A DNA stretch of 64,000 nucleotides. Source: Microcebus murinus. Lineage: Eukaryota; Chordata; Mammalia; Primates; Cheirogaleidae. Where the stretch lies: assembly GCF_040939455.1 (NCBI RefSeq), contig NC_134136.1:72906501-72970500 (forward strand), read 5' to 3'. The position numbers and the translations under genes were made by a program. Of this stretch, positions 1 through 11,730 are shown piece by piece. A model generated the notes under the pieces. It searched no databases. It saw only the letters and a program-made list of their open reading frames with translations, and had not been told where the DNA came from. The stretch's first letter is position 1, and the number at the start of each line of letters is the position of its first letter.

Positions 1-423
1 TGGGGAGGGTGGAGAGAAGCGAGGCCTGATCCAGACTGTCGGTCTCAGACAGCCACACCCCCACACCCAGATTTTCTGGCTTAGCGGGACCATTACAGCC
101 CCGCCCTGACAGCTTTCCCTGGAAGCAGAGAACAGAACTTTGACCCCTGCTAACGGCCTGAGGGCAGGCTTACCCAACCCAGCTCCGCCCAGAACAAGAG
201 CTGTTAACAAGACACAAAATCAACAGCATAGCCTGTTCGTCCAAGCAAACGCCACCTACTGACAGGGACGCCATCTTGCACAGCCTTTCCACGGCACCCA
301 CTGACTCAATATACAGGGAGTGGTCCAATTTCACCCACAGACACCACCTAAAGCCTCAGAAACTAAACAAGGTGTGTGAATACCCAAACAATACCTTAAG
401 GAACGAAACAACAAGTGATCGAC

Positions 424-1416
424 ATGGGAAGAAATCAGTGAAAGAACTCAGGAAATATGAAGAACCAAACAGAAAACACACCCCCAAAGAGGAGCACCAG
501 CCCCCTCGAAACGGACACCAACCAAAATCAGGCAACCAATATGACAGAAGAGGAATTTCATATATGGATCATAAGAACACTCACCTAGCTGCAACAACAA
601 CTCAATAACCAAAACAAAGAAAAAACAAAAAGCCTCCAGGATATGGGAAAAGAAATAGACACGATGAAAAAAAGTTTAACCGAACTCCTAGAAATGAAGA
701 ATCAATTCAAGGAACTACAAAATACAGTGGAAAGTCTCAAGAACAGGGTAGATCAAACAAAAGAAAGAATCTCAGTGCTTGAGGATAACACCTTCCAATT
801 AAATAAATCAATCAAAGAAATATACCAGAGAAACAAGAGAAAAGGGCAAAGCCTACAAGAACTGTGGGATTATGTGAAGAAACCTAATGTGAGGGTCATA
901 GGGTTACAAGAAGAGGAAGAAGACAACACTCAAGGGTTGGACAAGCTGTTTGAAGATATAATAGAGGAAAATTTCTCAGGCCTTGCTCAAAATCTTGATA
1001 TACAAGTTCAAGAAGCTCAGAGGACCCCTGGGAGATTCAACGCAAACAGGAAGACGTCACGACATGCAGTCATCAGACTGACCAAAGTATTAACTAAAGA
1101 GGCCCTTCTAAGAGCTGTAAGACAAAAGAAGCAAGTAACATACAAGGGAAAGCCAATTCGAATAACATCAGACTTCTCTAATGAGACTTTGGAAGCAAGG
1201 AGAGACAGGGGCCCCATTCTCACTCTTTTGAAACAAAACAAATCCCAGCCTAGAATATTATTCCCTGCAAAACTAAGCTTCGTATATGAAGAAGAAATAA
1301 AAACATTCTCAGGCAAGAAAAGGCTCAGAGAATTCACCAAGACAAGACCAGCCCTACAAGAAGTACTTAAAACAGCGTTACGCACGGAACATCATAATTA
1401 TAACCCACGAATATAA
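424..1416 (+). pseudogene. L1-A ORF1 (ORF1p RNA-binding chaperone), broken
   Basis: Homologous to ORF1p, the trimeric L1 RNA-binding chaperone that coats L1 RNA in the cytoplasmic RNP. The canonical ATG is at 424. Codon 6 is TGA (439-441) where intact copies have CGA, a CpG-type change, and codon 55 is TAG (586-588). After that the frame stays open from 643 to the normal stop at 1416. The open part holds the end of the coiled coil (heptads such as TVESLKNRV), the RRM beginning at KKPNVRVIG and the C-terminal domain with RPALQEVLKT. A second in-frame Met (codon 12, at 457) follows the first stop; L1-F has the same arrangement. The TAG at codon 55 still breaks a Met12-initiated protein. Confidence 0.93.
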
Positions 1417-1457
1417 AAACAACCAAAACCCAAAGATATTAAAAGCCAGATATTACA

Positions 1458-4400
1458 ATGGCTCAAGACAGAAATCATAGCAACAACATCCAACCCAACA
1501 GAATAATCAGTAATCTACCTTACCTATCAGTTATCTCAATAAATGTGAATGGCTTAAACTCTCCACTCAAGAGACATAGGCTGGCTGAAAGGATAAGAAA
1601 ATACAGGGCAAGTATATGCTGCCTTCAGGAAACACATCTAACCTGCAAGGATGCATATAGACTAAAAATAAAATGGTGGAGATCAATATTCCAAGCAAAT
1701 AGAAGCCAAAAGAAGGCTGGTGTGGCAGTTCTAATATCAGACGATTTAGTTTTTAAACCAACAAAAGTAGTAAAAGACAAAGAGGGTCATTATATAATGG
1801 TGAAGGGCACAGTCCAACAAGAAGAGATAACAATTTTAAATATATATGCACCCATCTTAGGTGCACCCAGATTCACAAAGCAAACCTTACTGGAGCTAAG
1901 CAAATGGATTAATACAACTCCATAATAACTGGAGATTTCAACACCCCACTAACAGCACGAGACAGATCCTCCAAACAGAAAATTAATAAAGAAATAATGG
2001 ACTTAGACAAAACTCTAGAACAATTGGGTCTGACTTACATTTACAGAACATTCTACCCAAAATCCACTGAATATACGTTCTTCTCATCAGCTCACGGGAC
2101 ATTCTCTAAGATTGACCATATCCTAGGATGCAAAGAAAATCTCAAGAAATTTAAAAAAATAGAAATCATACCATGTACCTTCTCAGATCACAGTGGAATA
2201 AAAGTAGAAATCAACCCTAACAGAAACTCACATTTCTACACAAAAACGTGGAAATTAAACAACCTCCTACTAAATGATTACTTCGTAAATGAAGAAATCA
2301 AGACGGAAATAAAAAAGTTCTATGAAGAAAACGACAATGGAGAGACAAGTTATCAACTCCTCTGGGACACAGCTAAAGCAGTTCTGAGAGGAAAGTTTAT
2401 CTCCATAAATGCCTATAACCAAAAGACAAGAAGATCACAAATAGACAATCTAATGAAACGACTCAAAGAGCTGGAAAAAGAAGAACAGACCAACCCCAAA
2501 CCCAGCAGAAGAAGTGAAATCAACAAGATCAAATCAGAGATTAAACGAAATTGAAAACAAGGAAGCTATTCAGGAGATTAATGAAACAAAAAGTTGGTTC
2601 TTTGAAAAAATAAACAAAATTGACACACCATTGGCTAAGCTAACGAAAAAGAGAAAAGAAAAATCTCTAATAAGCTCCATCATGAATAAAAAAGGAGATA
2701 TCGGCCGGGCGCTGTGGCTCACCCCTGTAATCTTAGCTCTTGGGAGGCCGAGGCGGGCGGATTGCTCAAGGTCAGGAGTTCAAAACCAGCCTGAGCAAGA
2801 GCGAGACCCCGTCTCTACTATAAATAGAAAGAAATTAATTGGCCAACTGATATATATATAAAAAATTAGCCGGGCATGGTGGCGCATGCCTGTAGTCCCA
2901 GCTACCCGGGAGGCTGAGGCAGAAGGATCACTCAAGCCCAGGAGTTTGAGGTTGCTGTGAGCTAGGCTGACGCCACGGCACTCACTCTAGCCTGGGCAAC
3001 AAAGCGAGACTCTGTCTCAAAAAAAAAAAAAAAATAAAAAATAAAAAAAATAAAAAATAAATAAAAAAAAAAAAGGAGATATCACAACTGATCCCAAAGA
3101 GATACAAGATACAATTTATGAATACTACAAAAATCTTTATGTACACAAACTGGAAAATGTGGAGGAAATGGACAATTGTCTAGAAACACACAGCCTCCCT
3201 AGGCTCAACCAGGAAGAAATAGATTCCCTGGACAAATCTCAACAGCTGAAATAGAAACAGCAATTAAAAATCTCCCTAAAAAGAAAAGTCCCGGTCCAGA
3301 TGGCTTCACACCTGAATTATACCACACCTACAAAGAAGAACTAGTACCTATCTTGTAGAAACTATTCCATAACATCGAGAAGAACGGAAACCTCCCCGAC
3401 ACCTTTGATGAAGCGAATATTACTCTGATACCAAAACCAGGAAAGGATGCAACAAAAAAAGAAAACTACAGACCAATATCCCTAATGAATATAGATGCAA
3501 AAATTTTCAACAAAATCTTAGCTAACCGAATCCAGACACTTATCAAAAAAATAATCCACCAGGACAAGTGGGCTTCATCCCAGGGATGCAGGGATGGTTC
3601 AACATACGTAAATCTATAAATGCAATTCACCACATAAACAGAAGCAAAAATAAAGACCACATGATTCTTAAAATAGATGCAGAAAAAGCTTTTGACAAAA
3701 TTCAACACCCTTTCATGATACGAACACTTAAGAAAATAGGCATAGAAGGGACATATCTAAAAGTGATACAAGCCATATATGACAGACCTTTAGCCAACAT
3801 CATACTGAATGGGGAAAAACTGAAAGCATTCCCACTTAGAACTGGAACCAGACAAGGCTGACCACTTTCTCCACTTCTGTTCAACACAGTGCTGAAAGTC
3901 TTGGCTACAGCAATCAGACAGGAAAATGGAATCAAAGGTATCCAAATAGTGGCAGGAGAGATCAAACGTTCACTGTTTGCTGATGATATGATGTTATATC
4001 TAGAACTCCAAAGAATCAACCAAGAAACTCCTGGAACTGATAAATGAATTTAGTAAAGTCTCAGGATACAAAATCAACACGCAGAAATCAGAGGCATTCA
4101 TATACTCCAACAACAATCTAATTGAGAACCAAATCAAAGACTCAATTCCCTTCACAATAGCAACAAAGAAATTAAAGTACCGAGGAATATACTTAACCAA
4201 GGACGTAAATGACCTCTACAGGGAGAACTATGAAACACGGAGGAAGGATGTAGCAGAGGATGTAAACAGATAGAAATTCATACCTTGCTCGTGGATCGGC
4301 AGACTCAATATCATCAAAATGTCTATACTACCCAAACTGATCTACAGATTCAATGCAATACCTATTAAAATCCCATCAGCATTCTTCACAGATATAGAAA

Positions 4401-5705
4401 AAATAATTTTACGCTTCGTATGGAACCAAAGAAGACCCCGAATATCAAGGGCAATTCTAGGCAACAAAAACAAAATGGGAGGCATTAATATGCCAGATAT
4501 CAAACTATACTACAAAGCTGTGGTAATTAAATCAATATGGTATTGGCACAAAAATAGGAATATTGACCAGTGGAACAGATGTGAGAATCCTGATATAAAA
4601 CCATCGTCATATACCCATCTAATCTTTGACAAAGCAGACAAAAACATACGCTGGGGAAAAGAATCCCTTTTTAATAAATGGTGCTGGGAAAACTGGATAG
4701 CCACCTGTAGAAGGCTAAAACAGGACCCACACCTTTCACCTCTCACAAAAACCAACTCACGCTGGATAACAGACTTAAACCTAAGGTATGAAACTATTAG
4801 AACTCTAGAGGAAAAAGTTGGAAACACTCTCCTAGACATTGGCCTGGGCAAAGAGTTTATGAAGAAGTCCCCAAAGGCAATCACAGCAGCAACAAAAATA
4901 AATAAATGGGACATGATCAAACTACAAAGCTTCTGCACAGACAGAGAAATAGTCATGAAAGTAAACAGACAATCTACAGAATGGGAGAAAATTTTGCAGT
5001 CTATGCATCCGATAAGGGACTAATAACTAGAATATACTTAGAACTCATGAAAATCAGGAAGAAAAAATCAAATAACCCCATTAAAAAGTGTGCAAAGGAC
5101 TTGAACAGAAATTTTTCTAAAGAAGACAGAAGAATGGCCAACAAACATATGAAAAAATGCTCAACATCTCTAATCATCAGGGAAATGCAAATCAAATCCA
5201 CAATGAGATATCACTTAACTCTAGTGAGAATGGCCTTTATCAAAAAATCTCCAAACGATAAATGCTGGCGTGGTTGCGGAGAGAGAGGAACACTCCTACA
5301 CTGCTGGTGGGACTGCAAACTAGTTCAACCTCTGTGGAAAGCAATATGGAGATACCTTAAAGCGATATCAGTGAATCTACCATTTGATCCAGCAATCCCA
5401 TTGCTGGGCATCTACCCAAGAGATCCAGTGACACTCTACAAAAAAGACACCTGCACTCGAATGTTTATAGCAGCACAATTCATAATTGCAAGGCTGTGGA
5501 AACAGCCCAAGTGCCCATCAATCCAAGAATGGATTAATAAAATGTGGTATATGTATACCATGGAGTACTATTCAGCTCTAAGAAACAATGGTGATATAGC
5601 ACATCTTATATTTTCCTGGTTAGAGCTGGAACCCATATTACTAAGTGAAGTATCCCAGGAATGGAAAAACAAGCACCAGATATATTCTCCAGCAAACTGG
5701 TATTA
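1458..5705 (+). pseudogene. L1-A ORF2 (endonuclease/reverse transcriptase), broken
   Basis: ORF2 encodes the apurinic-type endonuclease, reverse transcriptase and Cys-rich C-terminus that carry out target-primed reverse transcription. The start (MAQDRN) follows ORF1 after about 40 bases. The endonuclease begins normally (INVNGLN, QETHLTC), then the frame shifts near 1918 and 2540. An Alu lies at 2703-3068. Further lesions include TAG at 3357, indels near 3232 and 3556, TGA near 3860 in the RT, an indel near 4005 just after the FADDM region, TAG near 4274 and an indel near 4998. The last open pieces (4319-5023 and 4906-5706) keep the CWRGCG...HCWWDC motif. It is a pseudogene of a family with intact members in this window. 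Confidence 0.93.
2703..3068 (+). mobile_element. Alu SINE with lemur-type linker, inserted in L1-A
   Basis: A dimeric Alu begins GGCCGGGCGC, has 7SL-like arms with an internal pol III promoter region (GGCTCACCCC, GAGTTCAAAACC), and ends in a long A-rich tail. The middle linker contains AATTAATTGGCCAACTG followed by ATATATA, which I associate with lemur Alus. A perfect 15-bp TSD, AAAAAAGGAGATATC, lies at 2688-2702 and 3069-3083. It is therefore younger than L1-A and was mobilised by L1 machinery. Confidence 0.95.
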
Positions 5706-5953
5706 ACTGAGTAGCACCTAAATGACCACATAGGTACTACAGTAATAGGGTATTGGGCAGGTGGGAGGGGGGAGGGGGTCGGGTATATACATACATAATG
5801 AGTGATATGTGCACCATCTGGCGGATGGTCATGATGGAGACTCAGACTTTTGGGGGGGGAATGGGCATTTATTGAAAGCTTAATATCTGTACCCCCATAA
5901 TATGCCAAAATAAAAAAAAAGAAAAAAAAAGAAAATAAAAATAAAAAAATAAA

Positions 5954-6289
5954 GGAAGACAGAACGAAGAAAGGAAAAGAGGACTACAAAAAATAGAAAT
6001 CAAATAACAACATGGAAGATGAAAGTCCTTATCTATCCCTAAGAATATTGTATGTGAATGGACTAAATTCTCCAATCAAAAAACACAGAATGGCTGAATG
6101 GATAAGAAAACAAGAGCCAACTATATGTTGTCTGAAAAAAACCCACTTCACCTCTAAAGACACACACAGAGACTGAAGTAAAGAAATGGAAAATTGTATT
6201 CCATAAAAATAGAAACCATCAAAAAACAGGAGTAAGTAGCTATACTTCTATCAGATCAAATAGATTTCAAGACAAAAACTGGAAAAAGA
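5954..6289 (+). mobile_element. L1-B, left piece (old L1, ORF2 start)
   Basis: This A-rich segment reads as the ORF1/ORF2 spacer and the start of an old L1 ORF2: near 6035 it encodes a degraded endonuclease N-terminus (VNGLNSPIKKHRMAEW-like), followed by a damaged QETH region. It stops at 6289, where L1-B2 is inserted. The same reading continues at 8802 after the shared sequence CTGGAAAAAGA (6279-6289 and 8802-8812). It is much more diverged than L1-A and has no useful open frame. Confidence 0.75.
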
Positions 6290-6492
6290 TGACAATATGC
6301 AGATATTGTCATCTAATCTTTGACAAATCAGACAAAAATATACACTGGGGAAAAGAATCTCTTTTCTCCAATGGTGCTGGGAAAACTCTATAGCTACATC
6401 CAAAAGATGAAAACTGGATTCCCATCTTTCACCTCTTACAAAAATCAACTCTGGATAGATAACAAACTTAAACCTAAGGCATGAAACCTTAC

Positions 6493-7512
6493 AAAGCTTC
6501 TGCACAGCCAAAGAAATAGTCATGAAAGTAAACAGACAACCTACAGAATGGAAGAAAATTTTTGCATCCTATGCATCCGATAAGGGACTGATAACTAGAA
6601 TATACTTAGAACTCACGAAAATTAGGAAGAAAAAATCAAATAACCCCATTAAAAAGTGGGCAAAGGACTTGAACAGAAATTTTTCTAAAGAAGACAGAAG
6701 AATGGCCAACAAACATATGAAGAAATGCTCAACATCCCTAATCATCAGGGAAATGCAAATCAAAACCACAATGAGATATCACTTAACCCCAGTGAGAATG
6801 GCCTTTATCAAAAAATCTCCAAACAATAAATGCTGGCGTGGTTGCGGAGAGAGAGGAACACTCCTACACTGCTGGTGGGACTGCAAACTAGTTCAACCTC
6901 TGTGGAAAGCAATATGGAGATATCTTAAAGCGATACAAGTGAATCTACCATTTGATCCAGCAATCCCATTGCTGGGCATCTACCCAAATGATCCAATGAC
7001 ACTCTACAAAAAAGACACCTGCACTCGAATGTTTATAGCAGCACAATTCATAATTGCAAGGCTGTGGAAACAGCCCAAGTGCCCATCAATCCAAGAATGG
7101 ATTAATAAAATGTGGTATATGTATACCATGGAGTACTATTCAGCTCTAAGAAACAATGGTGATATAGCACATCTTATATTTTCCTGGTTAGAGCTGGAAC
7201 CCATACTACTAAGTGAAGTATCCCAAGAATGGAAAAACAAGCACCAGATATATTCTCCAGCAAACTGGTATTAACTGAGTAGCACCTAAGTGGACACATA
7301 GGTACTACAGTAATAGGGTATTGGGCAGGTGGGAGGGGGGAGGGGGGCTGGTATATACATACATAATGAGTGAGATGTGCACCATCTGGGGGATGGTCAT
7401 GATGGAGACTCAGACTTTTGGGGGGAGGGGGGAAATGGGCATTTATTGAAACCTTAAAATCTGTACCCCCATAATATGCCAAAATAAAAAAATAAAAAAA
7501 TAAAAAAAAAAA
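6493..7512 (+). mobile_element. L1-B3: young 5'-truncated L1, 3' end
   Basis: About 1 kb of sequence nearly identical to the end of L1-A and L1-C, inserted into the older L1-B2. It starts inside ORF2 (CAAAGCTTCTGCACAGCC) and includes the ORF2 end, the 3'UTR with G-rich tracts near 7332-7345 and an A-rich tail ending near 7512. Older L1 sequence resumes at CAAGAGTCCCAGAAG. The TSD is short or absent; only an ACAA-like overlap is visible. Confidence 0.9.
6522..7274 (+). pseudogene. L1-B3 ORF2 C-terminal fragment, open
   Basis: A 250-codon open frame corresponds to the last fifth of ORF2p, downstream of the RT domain. It keeps the C-terminal Cys/His motif (C-x3-C-x7-H-x4-C in [18 protein letters not shown]) and the normal C-terminus YSPANWY. 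It is 5'-truncated with no promoter or endonuclease, so it is a dead fragment that has not yet gained stops. Confidence 0.9.
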
Positions 7513-7734
7513 CAAGAGTCCCAGAAGAAAATGTAGGGAAGACCCTTTCAGACTTTGGCCTAGGCAAATAATTTATAAAGAAGACCCCCAAAGCAATCAC
7601 AGCAGCTACAAAAATAAATAAATGGGACCTGATCAAATTAAAAAGCTTTTGTACAGCCAAGGAAACTACCATTAGAGAAAATAGACAACCTACATATGGG
7701 AGAAAATATTTGCTCTCTACACATCCGATGAAGG

Positions 7735-7925
7735 CAAGTGTCCTCAAACTATGGCCCATGGGCCACATGCAAGTGTTTTTGCTCGTTTGTTTTTTTACTT
7801 CAAAATAAGATATGTGCAGTGTGCATAGGAATTTGTTCATAGTTTTTTTAAAACTATATTCCGGCCCTCCAACGGTCTGAAAGACAGTGAACTGGCCCCC
7901 TGTTTAAAAAGTTTGAGGATTCCTG
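7735..7925. mobile_element. Non-autonomous hAT-type DNA transposon (MITE)
   Basis: A 191-bp element with imperfect terminal inverted repeats: the left end CAAGTGTCCTCAAACT pairs with the right end, whose reverse complement is CAGGAATCCTCAAACT. It is flanked by an 8-bp TSD, GATGAAGG (7727-7734) and GATAAAGG (7926-7933), with one mismatch. The 8-bp duplication and the CA-starting TIRs are hAT hallmarks. It sits inside L1-B2 ORF2, so it moved after that L1. It has no coding capacity. Family name not assigned. Confidence 0.75.
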
Positions 7926-9190
7926 GATAAAGGGCTGATAACAAGAATCTATCTAGAACTCAAAAATATCAACAAGAAAAAAATCAAACAACTCCATCGA
8001 CAAAGGGGCAAAGGTCATGAACAGAAACTTTTCAATAGAAGACAGAATAATGACCAGCAAACATATAAAAAAATGCTCAACATCTCTAATCATTAGGGAA
8101 ATGCAAATCAAAACCACAATGAGATATCACCTAACTCCAGTAAGATTGGCCTTTATCAAAAAATCCCAAGCAACAAACGCTGGCAAGGATGTGGAGAGAC
8201 AGGAATACTCTTACACTGCTGGTGGGACTGTAAATTAGTGCAAAAGGGAAAGAATTTGGAAATACCTCAAAGAGTTACAAGTGGAACTACCACTTAAGCC
8301 AGCAATACCACTATTAGGTATCTACCCAAAGGAACAAATGTCATTCTATAATAAAGTCATCTGCACTCAAATGTTTATGGCAGCACAATTTACTATGTCA
8401 AGGATGTGGAAACAACCCAAGTGCTCGTCAATTCATGAGTGGATTAATAAAATATGGTATATATATACAATGGAGTACTACTCAATTGCAAAACACGATG
8501 GTGATCTAGCAACTCTTATATTTTCCTTGAGAGAGTTTGAGCCTATCCTCCAAAGCAAGGTATCACAGGAATGGAAGAATAAGCACCACATGTACTCGCC
8601 ATCAAATTGGCACTGACTGATCAACACTAAGGTGCTCACACAATAGGAAGTTTAGGGTGACAAACTCACAACTAATGGACACGGTAAGCATTGTGTGTGG
8701 GGGGGCACGTCTTAAATCATGGTTGAGATATGGCAAAGTCATAACATGGAACCAAAATGTTTGTACCCTCATAATTTCATGAAAAAATATTTTTAAAACA
8801 CCTGGAAAAAGAGGCAAAGAAGAACATTATATAGTGATGAAGAAGTCAATTCAGTAAGAGGATATAACAAGTCTAAATATACATGTGCCAAATGCTGGAA
8901 CACCAAGATATATAAAGTAAATATTATCTGAGCTGAAGAGAGAGACAGACTCCAATACAATAACCCCTGGAGACTTCAACATGCTACTTTATCATTGCAT
9001 AGATCATCCAGAGAGAATATCAATGAAGAAATATTGAACTTGATCTGCAGTATAGATCAAATGGACCTAATAGATATTTACAGAATAAATTATCCAACAG
9101 CTTCAGAATACACATTCTTATCCTCAGCTCATGGATAATTCTCAAGGATAGACCATATGTTAGGCCACAAAACAAGGTTTAAAAATTCAA

Positions 9191-9511
9191 GGCCAGGCAC
9201 GGTGGCTCATGCCTGTAATTCTAGCACGCTGGGAGGCCGAGGCAGGACAATCATTTGAGCTCAGGAGTTAGAGACCAGCCTGAGCAAGAGTGAGACTCTG
9301 TCTCTACTAAAAAATAGAAAGAAATTAGCTGGACAACTGAAAATATATAGGAAAAATTAGCCAGGCCTGGTGGCACATGCCTGTAGTCCCAGATATTTGG
9401 GAGGCTGAGGCAGTAGGATCATTTGAGCCCAGGAGTTTGAGGTTGCTATGAGGTAGGCTGATGCCACAGCACTCTCGCCTGGGCTACATAGTGAGACTCT
9501 GTCTTAAAAAA
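9191..9511 (+). mobile_element. Alu SINE in L1-B
   Basis: Dimeric Alu beginning GGCCAGGCACGGTGGCTC, with both arms and the A-rich middle and end. It is more diverged than the copy at 2703. The flanks AAAAATTCAA (9181-9190) and AAAAATCAAA (9511-9520) form an imperfect TSD. Confidence 0.9.
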
Positions 9512-9896
9512 AAAATCAAAAAACATTGAAATCATACCATGTATATTCTCTAAACCCAATGGGAAAAAAAATAGAAACCAATAACAAAAGGAACATTGGA
9601 AAATATACAAACAATATGCTCCTGAATGACCAGTCAGTCAATGAAGAGATTAGGAAGGAAATTTAAAAAAATCTCAAAACAAATACGAATGAAAACACAA
9701 CATATCAGAACCTATGGGATATAGCAAAATCAATGCTAAGAGGTAAGTTTAAAGCAATAAGTGACTATATCAAAAAAGTCGAAAAACTTCAAATAAACAA
9801 CCTAATGATACATTATAAATAAATAGAAAAGCCCAAGAGCAAACCAAACCAAAAATTAGTAGAAGCTGAATCAGACAGTGCAAAGGCAATTTATGT

Positions 9897-9945
9897 AAGC
9901 ACAGCGTTGTGCCCCATAATATTCTGAAATAAAAAATAAATAAAT
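9897..9945 (+). mobile_element. Ultrashort L1 3' end
   Basis: About 50 bases (GTGCCCCATAATATTCTG, then AAATAAAAAATAAATAAATA) match only the last bases of L1 3'UTRs (ACCCCCATAATATGCTGAAATAAA). Old L1-B text resumes at AAAGATTAGAG. This looks like an L1 insertion truncated to its final few dozen bases. Confidence 0.55.
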
Positions 9946-11420
9946 AAAGATTAGAGAAGTAAATGAAATTGAAACAAAAAATAATAATACAAAAGATCAA
10001 TGAAAAGTTGTGATTTTTTTGAACAGATAAACAAAATAGACACGCATTTAGCCAGAATAAGAAAAAAAGGGAGAAGACCCAAATTAAAAAGAAAACTGAG
10101 TTGAAAAAGAAGACATTGCAAATGAAACTGGAAAAATTCAATGGCTCATTAGCGACTACTATGAGCAATTATATGCCAATAAGTTGGAAAAACCTAAAAT
10201 AAATGGATAAATTCCTAGATAAATACAACCAACCAAGATAGAACCAGGAATAAATTCAAAACCTAAAAAATAAATAATAACTAATAAGATAGAAGCAGTA
10301 ATAAAAATTCTCCCATCAAAGAAAAGCCCAGGATTTGATGGCTTCACTGCTGAATTTTACAAAGCTGTCAAAGAACTAATACAATTTTACTTAAAGAATT
10401 CCAAAAAATCGAGGAGGGAATACCACCAAACTCATTCTATGAGGCATGTATCAATTACCTTGTTACCAAACCCAGAGAAGGACACAACAAAAAAAGAACA
10501 CTACAGTCCAATATCTCTGATGAACATAATGCCAAACTCCTCAACAAAATCCTAGCAAACCGAATTCAAAAACACATTAAAAGATTATTCATCATCATCA
10601 AGTTAGATTCATACCAATAATACAATGATGATTCAACATATGCAAATCAATCAATGGGATACATTATGTCGACGGAATGAAGAACAAAAAATATATGATT
10701 ATCTCAATTGATGCTGAAAAAGCACTCAATAAAATTCCACATCCCTTCAGGATAAAATCTCTTAAAAAACTGGGTGTAGAAGGAACTTACCTCAGCACAA
10801 TAAAAGCCTATATGACAGACCCAAACTAGTATCATAATGAATGTGGAAAAACTGAGAACCTTTCCTCTAAGATCTGGCATAAGACAAGGATGTCCACTTT
10901 CAGCACTCCCATTAGACATAGTACTAGAAGTTCTAGCTAGAACAATCAGACAAGAAAAAGAAATAAAGGATTTCCAAATTAGAAAGGAAGAAGTGAACTT
11001 ACCCCTATTTTAAGATGATATGATATTATATCCATAGAAACCTAAGTGCTACACTAAAAAATACTATTGGAACTGATAAACAAATTCAGTAATGTTGCAG
11101 GATACAAAATCAACATACAAAAGTCAGTAGCATTTCTATATGCTGACAGCAAACAAACTAAAAGAGAAACTGAGAAAGTACTCCCATTTACAATAACTAC
11201 AAAAAATAAAATACCTAGGAATAAACTTTACCAAAAATGTAAAGGATCTCTAAAATGAAAGCTATAACACATTGATGAAAGAAATTGAGTAGGATCTAAA
11301 ACAATTAAAAGATATTCCATGCTCATAAATTGAAAGAATCAACATTGTTAACATACCCATACTACCCAAAGCAATCTACAGATTCAATGCAATCCCCATC
11401 AAAATACCGATGGCTTTCCT

Positions 11421-11440
11421 CACACACACACACACACACA
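11421..11440. repeat. (CA)n microsatellite
   Basis: A run of about ten CA units followed by an A run, inside the decayed RT region of L1-B. Confidence 0.85.
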
Positions 11441-11730
11441 AAAAAAAACAATAATATTAATCCTAATATTTAAATGAAACCATAAGAGACCCAGAACAGC
11501 CAAAGCCATCCTGAGCAAAAATATCAAATCTGGAGAAATCACAATACCTGACTTCTTATTATACTACAAATCTGTGGTAATCAAAACAGCATGTTACTGG
11601 CATAAAATCAGACACACAAACAAATGGAACAGAATAGAGAGCCCATAAATAAATCTACACATCTATAGTGAACTTAATTTTGGCAAAGCTGCCAAGAACA
11701 TATATTGATTAAAGGATATATACACATAAA

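Larger units (their letters stand above)
1..5953 (+). mobile_element. L1-A: young LINE-1, 5' end cut by window edge
   Basis: This is a young L1 covering the end of its 5'UTR, a broken ORF1, a broken ORF2, a 3'UTR with a G-rich tract near 5760-5781 and a mixed A tail with AATAAA. The first 420 bases match the 5'UTR end of L1-C (about 22075-22495), so the copy is probably full length and starts left of the window. An Alu at 2703-3068 interrupts ORF2. No TSD can be assigned because the 5' flank is missing. The 3' neighbour is an older L1 (L1-B), so L1-A probably inserted into or beside it. Several nonsense codons and frameshifts make it incapable of autonomous movement. Confidence 0.95.
6290..8801 (+). 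mobile_element. L1-B2: old 5'-truncated L1 nested in L1-B
   Basis: This is the 3' part of an old L1 in pieces 6290-6492, 7513-7734 and 7926-8801. It holds the ORF2 C-terminal region (open remnants at 8017-8238 and 8281-8616), a 3'UTR ending near ATGTTTGTACCCTC and an A-rich tail. It is flanked by an 11-bp direct repeat CTGGAAAAAGA at 6279-6289 and 8802-8812, consistent with a TSD. Two later elements sit inside it: L1-B3 and a hAT-type MITE. A short palindrome marks its 5' junction. Confidence 0.75.
8802..11730 (+). mobile_element. L1-B, right piece (old L1 ORF2)
   Basis: Continuation of the old L1 after the L1-B2 insertion. It runs from the mid endonuclease (GDFN-like text near 8970) through the RT region (SPGFDGFTAEFY near 10325, a degraded FADD-like site near 11015) to the post-RT region ending near 11720. 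It is heavily mutated, with no long open frame. An Alu (9191-9511) and an ultrashort L1 3' end (about 9897-9945) are inserted in it, and a short CA microsatellite lies at 11421-11440. Style and divergence suggest an older primate L1P/L1MA-type lineage, but I cannot name the subfamily. Confidence 0.8.

Noticed and set aside
2514..2861. 115-codon frame running from L1-A ORF2 into the Alu
   Set aside because: It is an accidental fusion of a frameshifted L1 frame with Alu sequence.
5738..5900. Possible CRISPR-like or short tandem array in G-rich 3'UTRs
   Set aside because: The repeats are simple G tracts of the L1 3'UTR, without spacers, in a mammalian genome.
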